From: Lentilitoribacter sp039986595
GTDB taxonomy: Bacteria; Pseudomonadota; Alphaproteobacteria; Rhizobiales; Rhizobiaceae
DNA: 64,000 nucleotides
Assembly (NCBI GenBank): GCA_039986595.1
Contig: JBDWQJ010000005.1
Span: forward strand, 310,001-374,000
Direction: 5' to 3'
The notes below the pieces were generated by a model. It worked only from the letters and a program-made list of their open reading frames with translations, was not told the origin of the DNA and made no database searches. The translations under genes were made by a program, and so were the position numbers. Of the stretch, positions 52,922 to 62,150 are shown piece after piece; position 1 is the first letter of the stretch; every line of letters starts with the position of its first letter.

Positions 52922-53407
52922 TCAATCGGTGGAACGTCCGTTTTCCACCGGTAGATAATCCAAAGGCAACTCTGTCGTATATTTGATTTTTTCCATTGCA
53001 AACGCACTGGATACATCACGAATTTCAATCCGCTCAATCAAACGTCTGTAGAAATCGTCATATGCTGCGATATCCGGCACGACGACCCGAAGTAGATAAT
53101 CCACCTCGCCGCTCATTCTGTAAAACTCGACAATCTCGGGAAAATCAATGATAACTTCCGAAAAGCGTTTTAGCCATTCAGTACTGTGAGAATTGGTTCG
53201 GATCGAGACAAAAACAGTGACTTTGACATTTACCTTCTCAGCATCGAGCAATGCGACACGACCACGAATGACCCCATCTTCTTCAAGCTTTTGAATGCGT
53301 CGCCAGCATGGGGTTGTCGAGAGGCCAACCCTTTTTGCTATATCCGCGACAGCTAATGTCGAATCTTCTTGCAACAGACGCAAAATCTTGCGGTCTAATC
53401 GATCCAT
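52922..53407 (-). CDS. Lrp/AsnC-family transcriptional regulator
   Basis: 161 residues with an N-terminal HTH (RKILRLLQEDSTLAVADIAKRVGLSTTPCWRRIQKLEE in pieces, residues 5-45) and a C-terminal RAM ligand domain (GEVDYLLRVVVPDI). It may sense an amino acid. It is convergent with the dehydrogenase gene, 25 bp apart, and divergent from the histidine kinase gene. Confidence 0.92.
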   Translation of the reverse strand: MDRLDRKILRLLQEDSTLAVADIAKRVGLSTTPCWRRIQKLEEDGVIRGRVALLDAEKVNVKVTVFVSIRTNSHSTEWLKRFSEVIIDFPEIVEFYRMSGEVDYLLRVVVPDIAAYDDFYRRLIERIEIRDVSSAFAMEKIKYTTELPLDYLPVENGRSTD

Positions 53408-53589
53408 TTAGTTACCCACCAACTCATTATATGAAACCTAGAAGTTACGCAAAAGTCGGGATTAAACAAGTACTAAATCTTAGACTATCCAGCAATTTTG
53501 CTGAAAAAAAATGCAAAATCCGCCAGAAACAATCGTAAAGTTGAAACCTTGTGCGACACAACTACTTTTAACTGAACATTTTATACCGT

Positions 53590-55224
53590 TTGTACGTAAA
53601 TATCCCAGATAAAAAGAATCAAAAACAAGTTCTTAAGCATTTACGGATATCATTAAGGCAAGGTCGTAATTTCATTGAGTATGCCATGCCGAATTCTAAT
53701 AGCCAAAATGTCGACAAAATCATTGTAGATCGTACACAACGCAAACCGAATGAAGCGGTAATGAACGCGGTTAAAGATAAGCGCGAGCAATTGCAACATG
53801 GCGGCTCTATGACGAAAAGCTATGCGCGCGAAATGATCGTGTTTCATACTAACAGCGTGCTTGAAGGTGCAGCCATCGGTCCTTTGCTTGTCATAGCAAC
53901 AGCGGCAATGAGCTATTATCTGCAGCATTCAGTACAAATGATGATATGGGCAATTCTTGCATCTTTATCCTACACGGTTTTAACGCTTGTTGCGCAGAAG
54001 GTAGCGAAAATCCCGCCATCAGAAGTTGATGAAAAAACTTGGACACGACGCTTTAATTTCAGCTATGTTCTCATCGGGCTAGCTTGGGCTGGTTTTGTTA
54101 TGATGCAGCAGAATAATTTAGATGCGAGTGCCAGTTACCTGTTTTATGCAGCAGTATTGCTCATTATGTCGGCAACAATTGCAACATCTACCTTTGCGCT
54201 TAAAGGCGCTGTTTACTATGTGTTGCTGCCGGTTATGCTTACGATGGCAGCCTATGCTGCGCTGTCACAATCATTCGTCGATATCAGCCATTTGGCATTT
54301 CAATGTGTATCGGCAGCATTTTTCATCTTGTTAAGCCGCAAACTTTATCAATCTAACTTGTCAATTCTCGAACACCAAATTGAAAAAGACGCCCTGATTG
54401 CCGAATTGGAAGTGGCCAATTCACTTTCCGATGAAGCTCGCAGAAGAGCAGAAGAAGCCAATCTAGCAAAGTCTCGCTTTCTAGCATCGATGTCTCACGA
54501 ATTAAGAACACCATTGAATGCGATTTTAGGATTTTCAGAAATCATGAAGAACGGTGTCATGGGTAAGATTGAAAACCCAACCTATGTTCAATACATGGAA
54601 GATATCCACGGTTCAGGTCAGCATCTGTTGAACTTAATTAACGAGATCCTTGATTTATCACGCATTGAAGCGGGCCGTTATGAGCTATCAGAAGAAGCTG
54701 TTTTACTCGAGGATATCGTGTCTGACTGCTTAAGCATGGTTACGCTTAAAGCACGCAACAAACAAATTACGCTAACAGAGATGTTTGAAGGTGATTTGCC
54801 AGCTGTCTGGGCCGATGAAAAAGCCATCCGTCAGGTGGTTTTAAATCTGCTATCAAATGCAGTTAAATTCACCCCTAGCCAGGGTGAAATTAAAATCAAG
54901 CTTGGTTGGACTGCAGGAAGCGGCCAATACTTGTCAGTTACAGATAACGGAACGGGTATTGCAGAAGAAGAAATTCCGGTGGTGTTATCTGCTTTTGGTC
55001 AAGGATCAATTGCTATTAAAAGCGCTGAACAAGGCACTGGTCTGGGTCTACCAATCGTACAAGCCATTATGAAAAAGCATGAAGGTAATTTCATTTTGAA
55101 ATCCAAATTGCGCGTTGGCACAACAGCCACATGTGTGTTCCCAGCAAAACGCATCATGCAATCAATTTCACCTGTTAAACAGCAGCGCGTTGATACGCCT
55201 AAACAACGTCTTGGTCAGCGCTAA
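53590..55224 (+). CDS. Membrane sensor histidine kinase
   Basis: 544 residues if the TTG at 53590 is used; an ATG at 53686 would give 512. About five TM segments span residues 90-225. HisKA has MSHELRTPLN with His at 303 (numbering from the TTG), and HATPase motifs are NLLSNAVKFTP, DNGTGIAEEEI and GTGLGLPIVQ. The SKSRFLASMSHELRTPLNAI box and short membrane sensor resemble the DivJ/PdhS-type kinases that act on DivK in this order, but no PAS domain supports this. No receiver or partner regulator is adjacent. Confidence 0.85.
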   Translation: MYVNIPDKKNQKQVLKHLRISLRQGRNFIEYAMPNSNSQNVDKIIVDRTQRKPNEAVMNAVKDKREQLQHGGSMTKSYAREMIVFHTNSVLEGAAIGPLLVIATAAMSYYLQHSVQMMIWAILASLSYTVLTLVAQKVAKIPPSEVDEKTWTRRFNFSYVLIGLAWAGFVMMQQNNLDASASYLFYAAVLLIMSATIATSTFALKGAVYYVLLPVMLTMAAYAALSQSFVDISHLAFQCVSAAFFILLSRKLYQSNLSILEHQIEKDALIAELEVANSLSDEARRRAEEANLAKSRFLASMSHELRTPLNAILGFSEIMKNGVMGKIENPTYVQYMEDIHGSGQHLLNLINEILDLSRIEAGRYELSEEAVLLEDIVSDCLSMVTLKARNKQITLTEMFEGDLPAVWADEKAIRQVVLNLLSNAVKFTPSQGEIKIKLGWTAGSGQYLSVTDNGTGIAEEEIPVVLSAFGQGSIAIKSAEQGTGLGLPIVQAIMKKHEGNFILKSKLRVGTTATCVFPAKRIMQSISPVKQQRVDTPKQRLGQR

Positions 55225-55264
55225 AACACAAAAGCTAATTTGATCAGAATGGTAGGCGAAAGAT

Positions 55265-56281
55265 CTAATCTTTATCGCTGACGCCTGCTTGCTCAAATGT
55301 TGCCATGCCTGAATGACATTGCGCTGCGGCCTTCACAATCCCTGCAGCAAGAGCTGCACCTGTGCCCTCACCCAAACGCATGCCCAATGCAAGCAATGGC
55401 GTTTTGCCTATTTTTTCGATGACCTTCATATGCGCAGGTTCTGCAGACACATGGCCGATCATGCAATGATCAAGCGCTTTGGGATTTGCCGCATGCAAGA
55501 TGGCCGCAGCAGCTGTGGCAACAAATCCATCGATAATAACCGGAATACCTTCAACACGCGCAGCCAGAATAGCACCTGCCATTGCAGCAATCTCGCGACC
55601 TCCCAATCGGCGCATGAGTTCTAAAGGATCATTTAAATGATCTTTGTGCAAATCAATAGCCTGTTGCACAGCATCAATTTTTCGCTGTAAGCCTTCGCCT
55701 TGCGCACCGGTCCCAGGGCCAACCCATTCTTCTGCTGTCCCGCCGTAAAGACCGTAATAAATCGCCGATGCAATGGTCGTATTGCCAATACCCATCTCAC
55801 CAATACATAAAAGATCAGTTCCGCCTGCAATAGCTTCCATACCAAATGCCATGGTTGCAGCACATGCTTGTTCATCAAGCGCCGCTTCTTCTGTGATATC
55901 ACCCGTTGGCAATTCAAGCGCCAAGTCAAAGACTTTAAGACCAAGATCGTAGGCAACACAGATTTGATTAATCGCAGCGCCACCAGCGGCAAAATTTTCA
56001 ACCATCTGAGCGGTGACGGACGACGGAAAAGGAGAAACACCTTTATTGGTTACACCGTGATTACCGGCAAAAATCGCGACTAGCGGACGCGTAACCGCCG
56101 GTCGGCGCCCTGTCCATGCTGCGAGCCAAAAAGCAATTTCTTCCATACGGCCAAGCGCACCTGGAGGTTTGGTCAACTGGCCATCTCGTTCGCGCGCCAT
56201 ATCAACGGCTTGCGCATTTGGTCCGGGAAGGTTTTGTAAAAGTTCGCGAAAATCGTCGAAAGGTAATCCGCTGGCCGACAT
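55265..56281 (-). CDS. cobT: Nicotinate-nucleotide--dimethylbenzimidazole phosphoribosyltransferase
   Basis: CobT makes alpha-ribazole phosphate, the lower ligand of cobalamin. KPPGALGRMEEIAFWLA, FAGNHGVTNKGVSPFPSSVTAQMV, GEMGIGNTTIASAI and RLGEGTGAALA (with the catalytic Glu near 304) are intact. GGAG lies 7 nt before the ATG at 56281, giving 338 residues. Divergent from cobS, the next enzyme in the branch. Confidence 0.95.
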   Translation of the reverse strand: MSASGLPFDDFRELLQNLPGPNAQAVDMARERDGQLTKPPGALGRMEEIAFWLAAWTGRRPAVTRPLVAIFAGNHGVTNKGVSPFPSSVTAQMVENFAAGGAAINQICVAYDLGLKVFDLALELPTGDITEEAALDEQACAATMAFGMEAIAGGTDLLCIGEMGIGNTTIASAIYYGLYGGTAEEWVGPGTGAQGEGLQRKIDAVQQAIDLHKDHLNDPLELMRRLGGREIAAMAGAILAARVEGIPVIIDGFVATAAAAILHAANPKALDHCMIGHVSAEPAHMKVIEKIGKTPLLALGMRLGEGTGAALAAGIVKAAAQCHSGMATFEQAGVSDKD

Positions 56282-56426
56282 GTCTAGCTCCAAACTATTT
56301 CAATCTTACAGCAAGAATCTCTTGAAACTCACCGACACCAGCTAGTAAAGCTCTAACTCGATGATGACAACCGCCTCGCGCGACATTATCGTCGCATATA
56401 GAAATCAAATGAGATCGATCACAAAA

Positions 56427-57206
56427 ATGAGCTATTCAATACACATCGATAAAATTGCACAAGCCATTGGGTTTTTAAGCAGATACCCAGTGCCATCTAA
56501 GTATTTTCAAAATGATGATGGCTCAATGACCCAAACATCAGGTTATTATGTCATTGCAGGAGTATTGATCGCACTGCCATTTGCGTGCATCGCCGCAATT
56601 CTTACAGCATTTGATATCAATTCAATGTTGATTGCAGCAATTTTGGTTGCCAGCTTAACCTTTGCAACTGGCGGCTTGCATGAGGATGGATTATCAGATT
56701 GCGCAGATGGGTTTTGGGGATCATCTCAAAAAAACAAAATCCTCACCATTATGAAAGACTCCCGTTTGGGGACCTATGGTACCTTAGCGCTAATATTCTC
56801 AATCTTGATAAAGTTTGTCGCTCTTTCGCTGATACTAGATCATATGGGCGCATTCTCAGCTTTCATAGCCATTTTGGTTGCAAGCGGGTGTTCGCGCGGG
56901 ATAATGGTCTGGCACTGGTCTGAATTACCTCCAGCGCGAGATGATGGCGTTGCTGCAAGCGTGGGCGAACCATCAACAAAGTCATTACAACTGACCTTGA
57001 TAAGCATCGCCGTTCTTGGCGCTATTTCCATCATATTTACCGGATTTCTTGCAACAAGTTTGGCGGTCATATTTGCAGCAGCAATTTCATATTATTTCAC
57101 AAAATTGTCCGATAAAAAAATTGATGGCCATACCGGAGATACAATTGGTGCAACTCAGCAATTATCTGAGATTGCCATATTAATTGGATTTGCGCTTGTT
57201 GTCTGA
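56427..57206 (+). CDS. cobS: Adenosylcobinamide-GDP ribazoletransferase
   Basis: CobS, an inner membrane enzyme, joins adenosylcobinamide-GDP with alpha-ribazole (phosphate). GGLHEDGLSDCADGFWG has the magnesium-binding acidic motif, SRLGTYGT and the C-terminal DGHTGDTIGATQQLSEI are family landmarks, and six or so TM segments are visible. ATGs at 56361, 56409 and 56427 are in frame; the last gives the usual 259 residues. No cobalamin riboswitch is visible in the gap to cobT. Confidence 0.93.
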   Translation: MSYSIHIDKIAQAIGFLSRYPVPSKYFQNDDGSMTQTSGYYVIAGVLIALPFACIAAILTAFDINSMLIAAILVASLTFATGGLHEDGLSDCADGFWGSSQKNKILTIMKDSRLGTYGTLALIFSILIKFVALSLILDHMGAFSAFIAILVASGCSRGIMVWHWSELPPARDDGVAASVGEPSTKSLQLTLISIAVLGAISIIFTGFLATSLAVIFAAAISYYFTKLSDKKIDGHTGDTIGATQQLSEIAILIGFALVV

Positions 57207-57241
57207 TTGCAATCATAAATTTGATATCTATATATTCCAGC

Positions 57242-57475
57242 ATGGCTAATATTGAATCACCGTGCAATCTTGTTTGCTCTATCGACTTAAAGACCGGATA
57301 CTGTTTTGGTTGTGGACGCACCGGACGTGAGATCACGGCTTGGATTAATTTCACACCGGCAACGCGCCGTGAAATCATGGATATTTTGCCAGAACGCATG
57401 GAACAAATCGAGCAAAAGCCTCGCCGCGAGACGAAACGTCAGCGGTTAGCAAGAGAACGCGAAGAAAAACTATAA
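57242..57475 (+). CDS. DUF1289 small Cys-rich protein
   Basis: 77 residues. SPCNLVCSIDLKTGYCFGCGRT gives the C-x3-C-x8-C-x2-C pattern of DUF1289, probably a metal site, followed by a charged helical C-terminus (RREIMDILPERMEQIEQ). Function unknown. The ATG at 57242 is preferred over the TTG at 57221. Its stop is 2 bp from that of the convergent TSUP gene. Confidence 0.9.
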   Translation: MANIESPCNLVCSIDLKTGYCFGCGRTGREITAWINFTPATRREIMDILPERMEQIEQKPRRETKRQRLAREREEKL

Positions 57476-57477
57476 GC

Positions 57478-58359
57478 CTAAAAGAAGCTTACGAAAAAGC
57501 GTATTGCAACGAGTATTAAAAATACTCCAAAACCTATTTCCAATTGGCGTCGCTGAAGTTTATGTGCGAGTTTGGCGCCAATTGGTGCGAAAATAAGCGT
57601 TGTTGGTATGACCAAGATAACCGCAGGCCAAAAGATAAAGCCCGAAGAATAGCTGGGTAAATTTTCAACGCTCCAACCCGCTATAATATAACCAATTAGG
57701 CCCGGGATTGCGATCAACACGCCCATACCTGCTGATGTTGCAACAGCCTGGTGAATTGGTCTGCCAAAAAGCGTCATGAAGGTATTGTTAAATATCCCAC
57801 CGCCAATGCCCATAAGCGCTGAAAACAGACCAATCAAATACCCCACCAATATACGTACAAATCCTTTTGGGATATCATCTGCGATAATCCAATCTGGTCG
57901 ATTTATCAGCAAACGGATTGCAACGAGTGTTGCGATCAACGCAAAAATCAAACGCAGGATATCCCCCGATGCAATGGAAGCAATAAATGAGGCTGTAAAC
58001 ACACCCAATGGAATAACAATGAACCACTTTCGGATGATGTCGTACTCAACTGCACCATGGCTTTTATGGGCGAGATAAGAACGTATCGAAGTTGGTATGA
58101 TAATGGCAAGCGACGTGCCGATGGAGACATGCATGACAACGCTTGGGTCAATACCTAAAGCGCCAAAGGCTTGAAAGAATACCGGCACAAGCACGGCACC
58201 GCCACCAACACCAAACAGCCCTGCTAACAAACCTGCGACAACACCTGTTAACAACAGCAATATTGCAAAATATAGTAGATCCATTGAAAGCATAAAAGAC
58301 GCCAAACCATCGGACTTGATTGCCAGATTGGCTTGGTCATAGTTCACAATATCGCCCAA
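57478..58359 (-). CDS. Sulfite exporter TauE/SafE-family (TSUP) permease
   Basis: 293 residues, about eight TM segments. GLLAGLFGVGGGAVLVPVFF and LIGLFSALMGIGGGIFNNTFM are the two pseudo-symmetric TSUP motifs. Members export sulfite, sulfoacetate or other organosulfur anions, but many are uncharacterised. The presumed taurine aminotransferase 4 kb away does not prove a link. The start may be later (ATG encoding MLSMDLLYF, about residue 23). It follows the extensin-like gene by 48 bp. Confidence 0.88.
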   Translation of the reverse strand: MGDIVNYDQANLAIKSDGLASFMLSMDLLYFAILLLLTGVVAGLLAGLFGVGGGAVLVPVFFQAFGALGIDPSVVMHVSIGTSLAIIIPTSIRSYLAHKSHGAVEYDIIRKWFIVIPLGVFTASFIASIASGDILRLIFALIATLVAIRLLINRPDWIIADDIPKGFVRILVGYLIGLFSALMGIGGGIFNNTFMTLFGRPIHQAVATSAGMGVLIAIPGLIGYIIAGWSVENLPSYSSGFIFWPAVILVIPTTLIFAPIGAKLAHKLQRRQLEIGFGVFLILVAIRFFVSFF

Positions 58360-58407
58360 GACTACCCTTGGGGTTAGAAATATTTCATTCGAGAAATGAT
58401 GTTTTAT

Positions 58408-59304
58408 CTAAAGAGAGCAATGCTTATAGCTCGTTTTACGCTGCCGCAAATCGAAATGGAAATGGTCTTTGTGGTAGCGATCACTACCCGGCCCAAGCAC
58501 TGTCGTGAAATATTTGCAGCTCTCTGCCCGCACACTGTTTAACAGGCCTTTTTCGCGGAAGGCAAATAATCCTGGGCGCCTAACGACAATGGTTTTGCCA
58601 TTGTTGAGATTGATCTTGCCAATATCAATCGCATTACCCTTTGCATGTTCTGATAATCTGCCACCGACTTTGCTATTCATTGTACGGCAAGAATATGCGG
58701 ACATTTGGTGAATTGATTTAATACCAGCTAAGTAACGAACGCGCGCTGCACCTGCCAATTCGTTTTTCACCCATTTTGCAAACGCGAGCGCCATTGGGCA
58801 ATTCAACGTAGCATCTGGAATAATATCAATACCGCCGGAAAGCGACTTAACCTTCACCGGCGCTGCGATCCCGCAAGCACCCTTCCCTATAACGGGGGCT
58901 GGTAAGTCAAACCTCACACCCAATCTTTTTAACTGCCGCTGACAAGCACTCTCTGCTCGGTTTGCCCCGCCTAAAAATGAGGGTTTGGATAACAAACCAG
59001 CTACAAGTGTCTTTTTCTTTTCAGGAGCCTCTTCGGTTACTCTGCGGCTTTCATAGCTTTGATCAAAAGGTGCAACATTGGGTGACCGGGTTGAATTAAC
59101 TGGTCCAATAAGCGTGCCTTGCGGCAGCGGCGCAGCTGTTGTTGTCTGCACATTTGGCGAAATCGATGAAACAACATCTCCAGGCGGCAACAAAACGCGC
59201 TCGGGTGAACATGACGTCAACACGATAGAAAACAACAAACCAAAGGCTGTTACGCGCTTTAAATTTTTAAGGTGACCCAATTTAAAACCCTGCATGATAC
59301 GCAA
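58408..59304 (-). CDS. Extensin-like lipoprotein (putative peptidoglycan peptidase fold)
   Basis: 298 residues with a signal peptide ending in lipobox LTSC near residue 32. The C-terminal extensin-like domain (about 115-298) has CQRQLKRLGVRF, GACGIAAPVKV, NCPMALAFAKWV, SEHAKGNAIDI and HKDHFHFDL; the His/Asp residues match the metal site of LAS-type D-Ala-D-Ala peptidases. Substrate unproven. Likely outer membrane or periplasmic. Confidence 0.88.
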   Translation of the reverse strand: MRIMQGFKLGHLKNLKRVTAFGLLFSIVLTSCSPERVLLPPGDVVSSISPNVQTTTAAPLPQGTLIGPVNSTRSPNVAPFDQSYESRRVTEEAPEKKKTLVAGLLSKPSFLGGANRAESACQRQLKRLGVRFDLPAPVIGKGACGIAAPVKVKSLSGGIDIIPDATLNCPMALAFAKWVKNELAGAARVRYLAGIKSIHQMSAYSCRTMNSKVGGRLSEHAKGNAIDIGKINLNNGKTIVVRRPGLFAFREKGLLNSVRAESCKYFTTVLGPGSDRYHKDHFHFDLRQRKTSYKHCSL

Positions 59305-59360
59305 AACTCCTGTTGCAAGGACAAGTTTCGACTAATATGCCTGATTGAGGTAAAGGAATT

Positions 59361-59408
59361 ATGAGTCTAAAATTAACCATGAATTATGCAAGTATAATGA
59401 GGTCCTGA
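59361..59408 (+). CDS. 15-codon upstream ORF overlapping the thioesterase start
   Basis: ATG at 59361 has a good ribosome site (AAAGGA, 4 nt away) and reads MSLKLTMNYASIMRS then TGA, which overlaps the thioesterase ATG as TGATG. It may couple translation or be a leader peptide; it may equally be chance. The octamer TTAACCAT (59373-59380) lies inside it. Confidence 0.3.
   Translation: MSLKLTMNYASIMRS
59373..59380 (+). promoter_or_regulatory. CtrA-type octamer TTAACCAT
   Basis: Exact octamer in the divergent region between the extensin-like lipoprotein and thioesterase genes. Function inferred from motif only. Confidence 0.28.
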
Positions 59409-59794
59409 TGTCCAATTCACAAACACCAACTGGTGAACTTACGCTTAGAACGCTAGCAATGCCGGGCGATGCCAACGCCGCAGGAGATATCTTTGGTGGT
59501 TGGGTGATGGCTCAAATGGATTTGGCTTGTGGTATTAAAGCAGCAGAACGAGCACATGGGCGCGTGGTCACTGCTGCTGTTAAAGAAATGGTATTTAAAA
59601 AGCCGGTTAAAATTGGCGACACACTGGGAATTTATATCGATATCGTCAAAGTTGGTCGCACATCTATGACCTTACAAGTGGATGCATGGGTGCAGCGTTA
59701 TTTGACCGAAGTAACTGAAAAAGTAACCGATGCCCGCATTGTTATGGTTGCATTGGATGAAAATGGAAAACCTAAACAAATTCCAGAAGATTAG
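59408..59794 (+). CDS. Acyl-CoA thioesterase, YciA-like hotdog fold
   Basis: 128 residues. PGDANAAGDIFGGWVMAQMDLACG is the conserved YciA start with the catalytic Asp of the hotdog family, and TAAVKEMVFKKPVKIGD follows. It hydrolyses acyl-CoA esters; chain length is not predictable. GAGGT lies 4 nt before the ATG. Its stop is 15 bp from the convergent dusA. Confidence 0.92.
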   Translation: MSNSQTPTGELTLRTLAMPGDANAAGDIFGGWVMAQMDLACGIKAAERAHGRVVTAAVKEMVFKKPVKIGDTLGIYIDIVKVGRTSMTLQVDAWVQRYLTEVTEKVTDARIVMVALDENGKPKQIPED

Positions 59795-59809
59795 GATTAT
59801 TCTGCCATA

Positions 59810-60832
59810 CTACTCAGCTGCAGTTAATTCAAACTCAATAGCGTCAAACGCTGTTTGAATAACATCTGTTGTCGCATCGGATTTTACCGCATCCGTGGAT
59901 AAAATCTGTCTGAAACGTCGCGAGCCGCGCTGACCATGAAACAATCCAACCATGTGGCGCGTGACATGGATCAAACGTCCACCCTTTGACATATGTTCAT
60001 CCGCATGCGCCATCATCGCGTTGCAAACCTCCTGCCAATCAACGGCAACAGGTACTTGGTTATAGATCTGATGATCGACGTCCATGAGCAAGCCTGAATT
60101 GTGATAAGCGGCCCGTCCAACCATTACACCATCTAAATGCTCCAGATGCTCTTTTGACTGGTCAATATCGGTAATACCGCCGTTAATTCCGATAAATAAA
60201 TCCGGGTTCTGCGCTTTTAGGCGATAAACGCGCTCATAATTGAGCGGCGGGATATCGCGGTTTTCTTTAGGAGATAGACCTTTAAGCCAAGCTTTACGTG
60301 CGTGCACCCACAAAGCATCGACGCCAACGCTGATCAATCCTGATGTCATATCATCAAGCGCGACTTCTTCATCTTGTTCATCAACACCAATCCGGCACTT
60401 CACCGTGATGGGAATATCAGTAACCGATTTCATTTTTTCAATACAATTGGCGACCAATTCCGGTTCACGCATTAAGCAAGCACCAAAGGTGCCTGATTGA
60501 ACACGATCAGATGGACAACCAACATTGAGATTTATCTCATCATACCCAAAATCGGCGCAAATTTTAGTGGCTTCAGCCACACGATCCGGATCAGAACCAC
60601 CAATTTGCACAGCAATCGGATGTTCCATATCATTATAGCTTAGCAAACGTTCAGGGTCGCCATGCAAAATCGCTTCTGCCACTACCATTTCAGTGTAAAG
60701 CAGCGCATTTTTACTCAGCAAACGATGCAAATAACGGCAGTGCTTATCCGTCCAATCCATCATCGGTGCGACGGCAAAGATCTGATCTTTGTTGCGATAT
60801 GAATTTGCAATACTATCTGACACTAATTCCAA
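59810..60832 (-). CDS. dusA: tRNA-dihydrouridine synthase A
   Basis: An FMN enzyme reducing uridines in the tRNA D-loop. APMMDWTDKHCRYLHRLLS is diagnostic for DusA, LNVGCPSDRVQSGTFGACLM has the catalytic Cys119, and VKCRIGVDEQD and GVMVGRAAY follow. 340 residues from a TTG at 60832; a GTG at 60823 with GGA upstream is an equally likely start. Confidence 0.94.
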   Translation of the reverse strand: MELVSDSIANSYRNKDQIFAVAPMMDWTDKHCRYLHRLLSKNALLYTEMVVAEAILHGDPERLLSYNDMEHPIAVQIGGSDPDRVAEATKICADFGYDEINLNVGCPSDRVQSGTFGACLMREPELVANCIEKMKSVTDIPITVKCRIGVDEQDEEVALDDMTSGLISVGVDALWVHARKAWLKGLSPKENRDIPPLNYERVYRLKAQNPDLFIGINGGITDIDQSKEHLEHLDGVMVGRAAYHNSGLLMDVDHQIYNQVPVAVDWQEVCNAMMAHADEHMSKGGRLIHVTRHMVGLFHGQRGSRRFRQILSTDAVKSDATTDVIQTAFDAIEFELTAAE

Positions 60833-60952
60833 ATCACTTTCTGCTGAACGTTTGATTTTGAGCGATAAACGTCATGTGCAAAGCGGATCTTCCACCATTT
60901 GATGACATGTAACGCGTAAAACCGCTTATAAAGCGCAAATATTTCAGAAGCA

Positions 60953-61024
60953 ATGCGTTTTGATCCTACAAATCCACCAGAATTGGCAAAAATTGCGCAA
61001 GCTGATAGGCTATCATTGTATTGA
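60953..61024 (+). CDS. Possible 23-residue upstream ORF
   Basis: An ATG at 60953, with AGAAG just upstream, opens a 23-codon frame that ends at the TGA overlapping the GAGGA ribosome site of the ClpP-like gene. It may be a leader peptide. Support is weak. Confidence 0.2.
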   Translation: MRFDPTNPPELAKIAQADRLSLY

Positions 61025-61036
61025 GGAATACGCTGA

Positions 61037-61903
61037 ATGGAACAGATCGCATATCATAAAAACCGCTATCTCGTTGACCATTGGAATGGTTTGCACTCTA
61101 TCGCGCGCGTTATTTGGATAAACCTATTTGCCTTCAGTCTCATTGTATCAGTGCTGCTTGATCTGCTCCCGCAAGATTTAAATTCAGTTCAAACAGCATT
61201 CGGCGTTTTCGTATTAAACGCATTTCTTATCTGGCAATTAATGGGTGCGTTTAGAACACTTTTACTTGCCGTTAAAAATCCCACCGATATTGTCTTAACC
61301 ATCTCGCTGGTAGTCGCGATTTTCATCGTATTGCCCATGTCAGTTTGGCGGTCACTAGAGATGATCACCCCTCCGCAAGAAACACAGGTAACGGCGACTG
61401 CGAGCGAAACAAAGCTATTGGAGGTGTCAAATGATGGACATACAGTCTTCATCAAAGGTGACATCAACTACCCGCTTCACATGTCTTTATTGGCAACATT
61501 GGAAAAAAACGAACAAATTAAAACTGTCATGCTTTCAAGTGATGGCGGTATTATTTTCGCAGCACGTGCGATGGCTATTAAGATCACAGAACAGGGTTTG
61601 AATACCAAAGTGGAAGAGAACTGTTACTCTGCCTGCACCTTGATCTTTATGGCAGGTAGCAAACGAGAACTCGGAAATGCGGGAGAATTAGGGTTTCATT
61701 TATATGCAACCAAATCCACACTCACCGCATCCATTTTAGATATTGAAGCACAAGTGGAAAAAGACAAAGACTATCTTCGCGCACGCGGAGTTGCAGAAGG
61801 TTTTATAAAAACCGCGTATAGCACACCCCCTGATGAGATTTGGGTACCAAACAAAGACCAACTTGAACGGTCAGGAATACTCACTCCAATCAAGGCTGAT
61901 TAA
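61037..61903 (+). CDS. Membrane protein with ClpP/crotonase-like serine protease domain
   Basis: 288 residues. Three hydrophobic segments at about 23-45, 53-75 and 83-101 precede a ClpP-like domain (about 125-280). SSDGG at 167-171, Ser198 in CYSAC and His221 in LGFHLY match the catalytic set of this predicted periplasmic or membrane peptidase family (COG3904-like). The substrate is unknown. GAGGA lies 9 nt before the ATG. Confidence 0.7.
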   Translation: MEQIAYHKNRYLVDHWNGLHSIARVIWINLFAFSLIVSVLLDLLPQDLNSVQTAFGVFVLNAFLIWQLMGAFRTLLLAVKNPTDIVLTISLVVAIFIVLPMSVWRSLEMITPPQETQVTATASETKLLEVSNDGHTVFIKGDINYPLHMSLLATLEKNEQIKTVMLSSDGGIIFAARAMAIKITEQGLNTKVEENCYSACTLIFMAGSKRELGNAGELGFHLYATKSTLTASILDIEAQVEKDKDYLRARGVAEGFIKTAYSTPPDEIWVPNKDQLERSGILTPIKAD

Positions 61904-62036
61904 ACATTGCATCATAAAACTGACCAAGTAGTAAAAAAATGTTTGTGATTTTTTTAGTTTAATCTAAGGTCGAGTAAATTGATAAATAAAACACAACTTT
62001 GAACCGAGATAACCCACATTTTTACTTAGTCTAACC

Positions 62037-62090
62037 ATCTGGCTCATGGCGCATAAAATCTGGCACCATAGATGATCGATATCAGGCACT
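62037..62090 (+). promoter_or_regulatory. Direct repeats upstream of the aminotransferase gene
   Basis: ATCTGGC occurs at 62037-62043 and 62058-62064, exactly 21 bp apart (two helical turns), and ATCAGGC at 62081-62087. Direct repeats with this spacing suit MocR/GntR-type regulators such as TauR. No regulator gene is in the window. The rest of the 247-bp gap 61904-62150 is AT-rich without a recognised gene. Confidence 0.35.
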
Positions 62091-62136
62091 GTTCGCTTAA
62101 ATCCTTCGAAACTAAGGTGGCTATCAATCAAACATT

Positions 62137-62145
62137 TAAGGAGGT
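62137..62145 (+). promoter_or_regulatory. Near-perfect Shine-Dalgarno sequence
   Basis: TAAGGAGGT ends 5 nt before the aminotransferase ATG. It is the best ribosome site in the window, predicting high expression. Confidence 0.8.
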
Positions 62146-62150
62146 CCATC

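Noticed and set aside
56282..56426. Possible cobalamin riboswitch between cobT and cobS
   Set aside because: The gap is too short for a B12 riboswitch and no B12-box-like element was seen.
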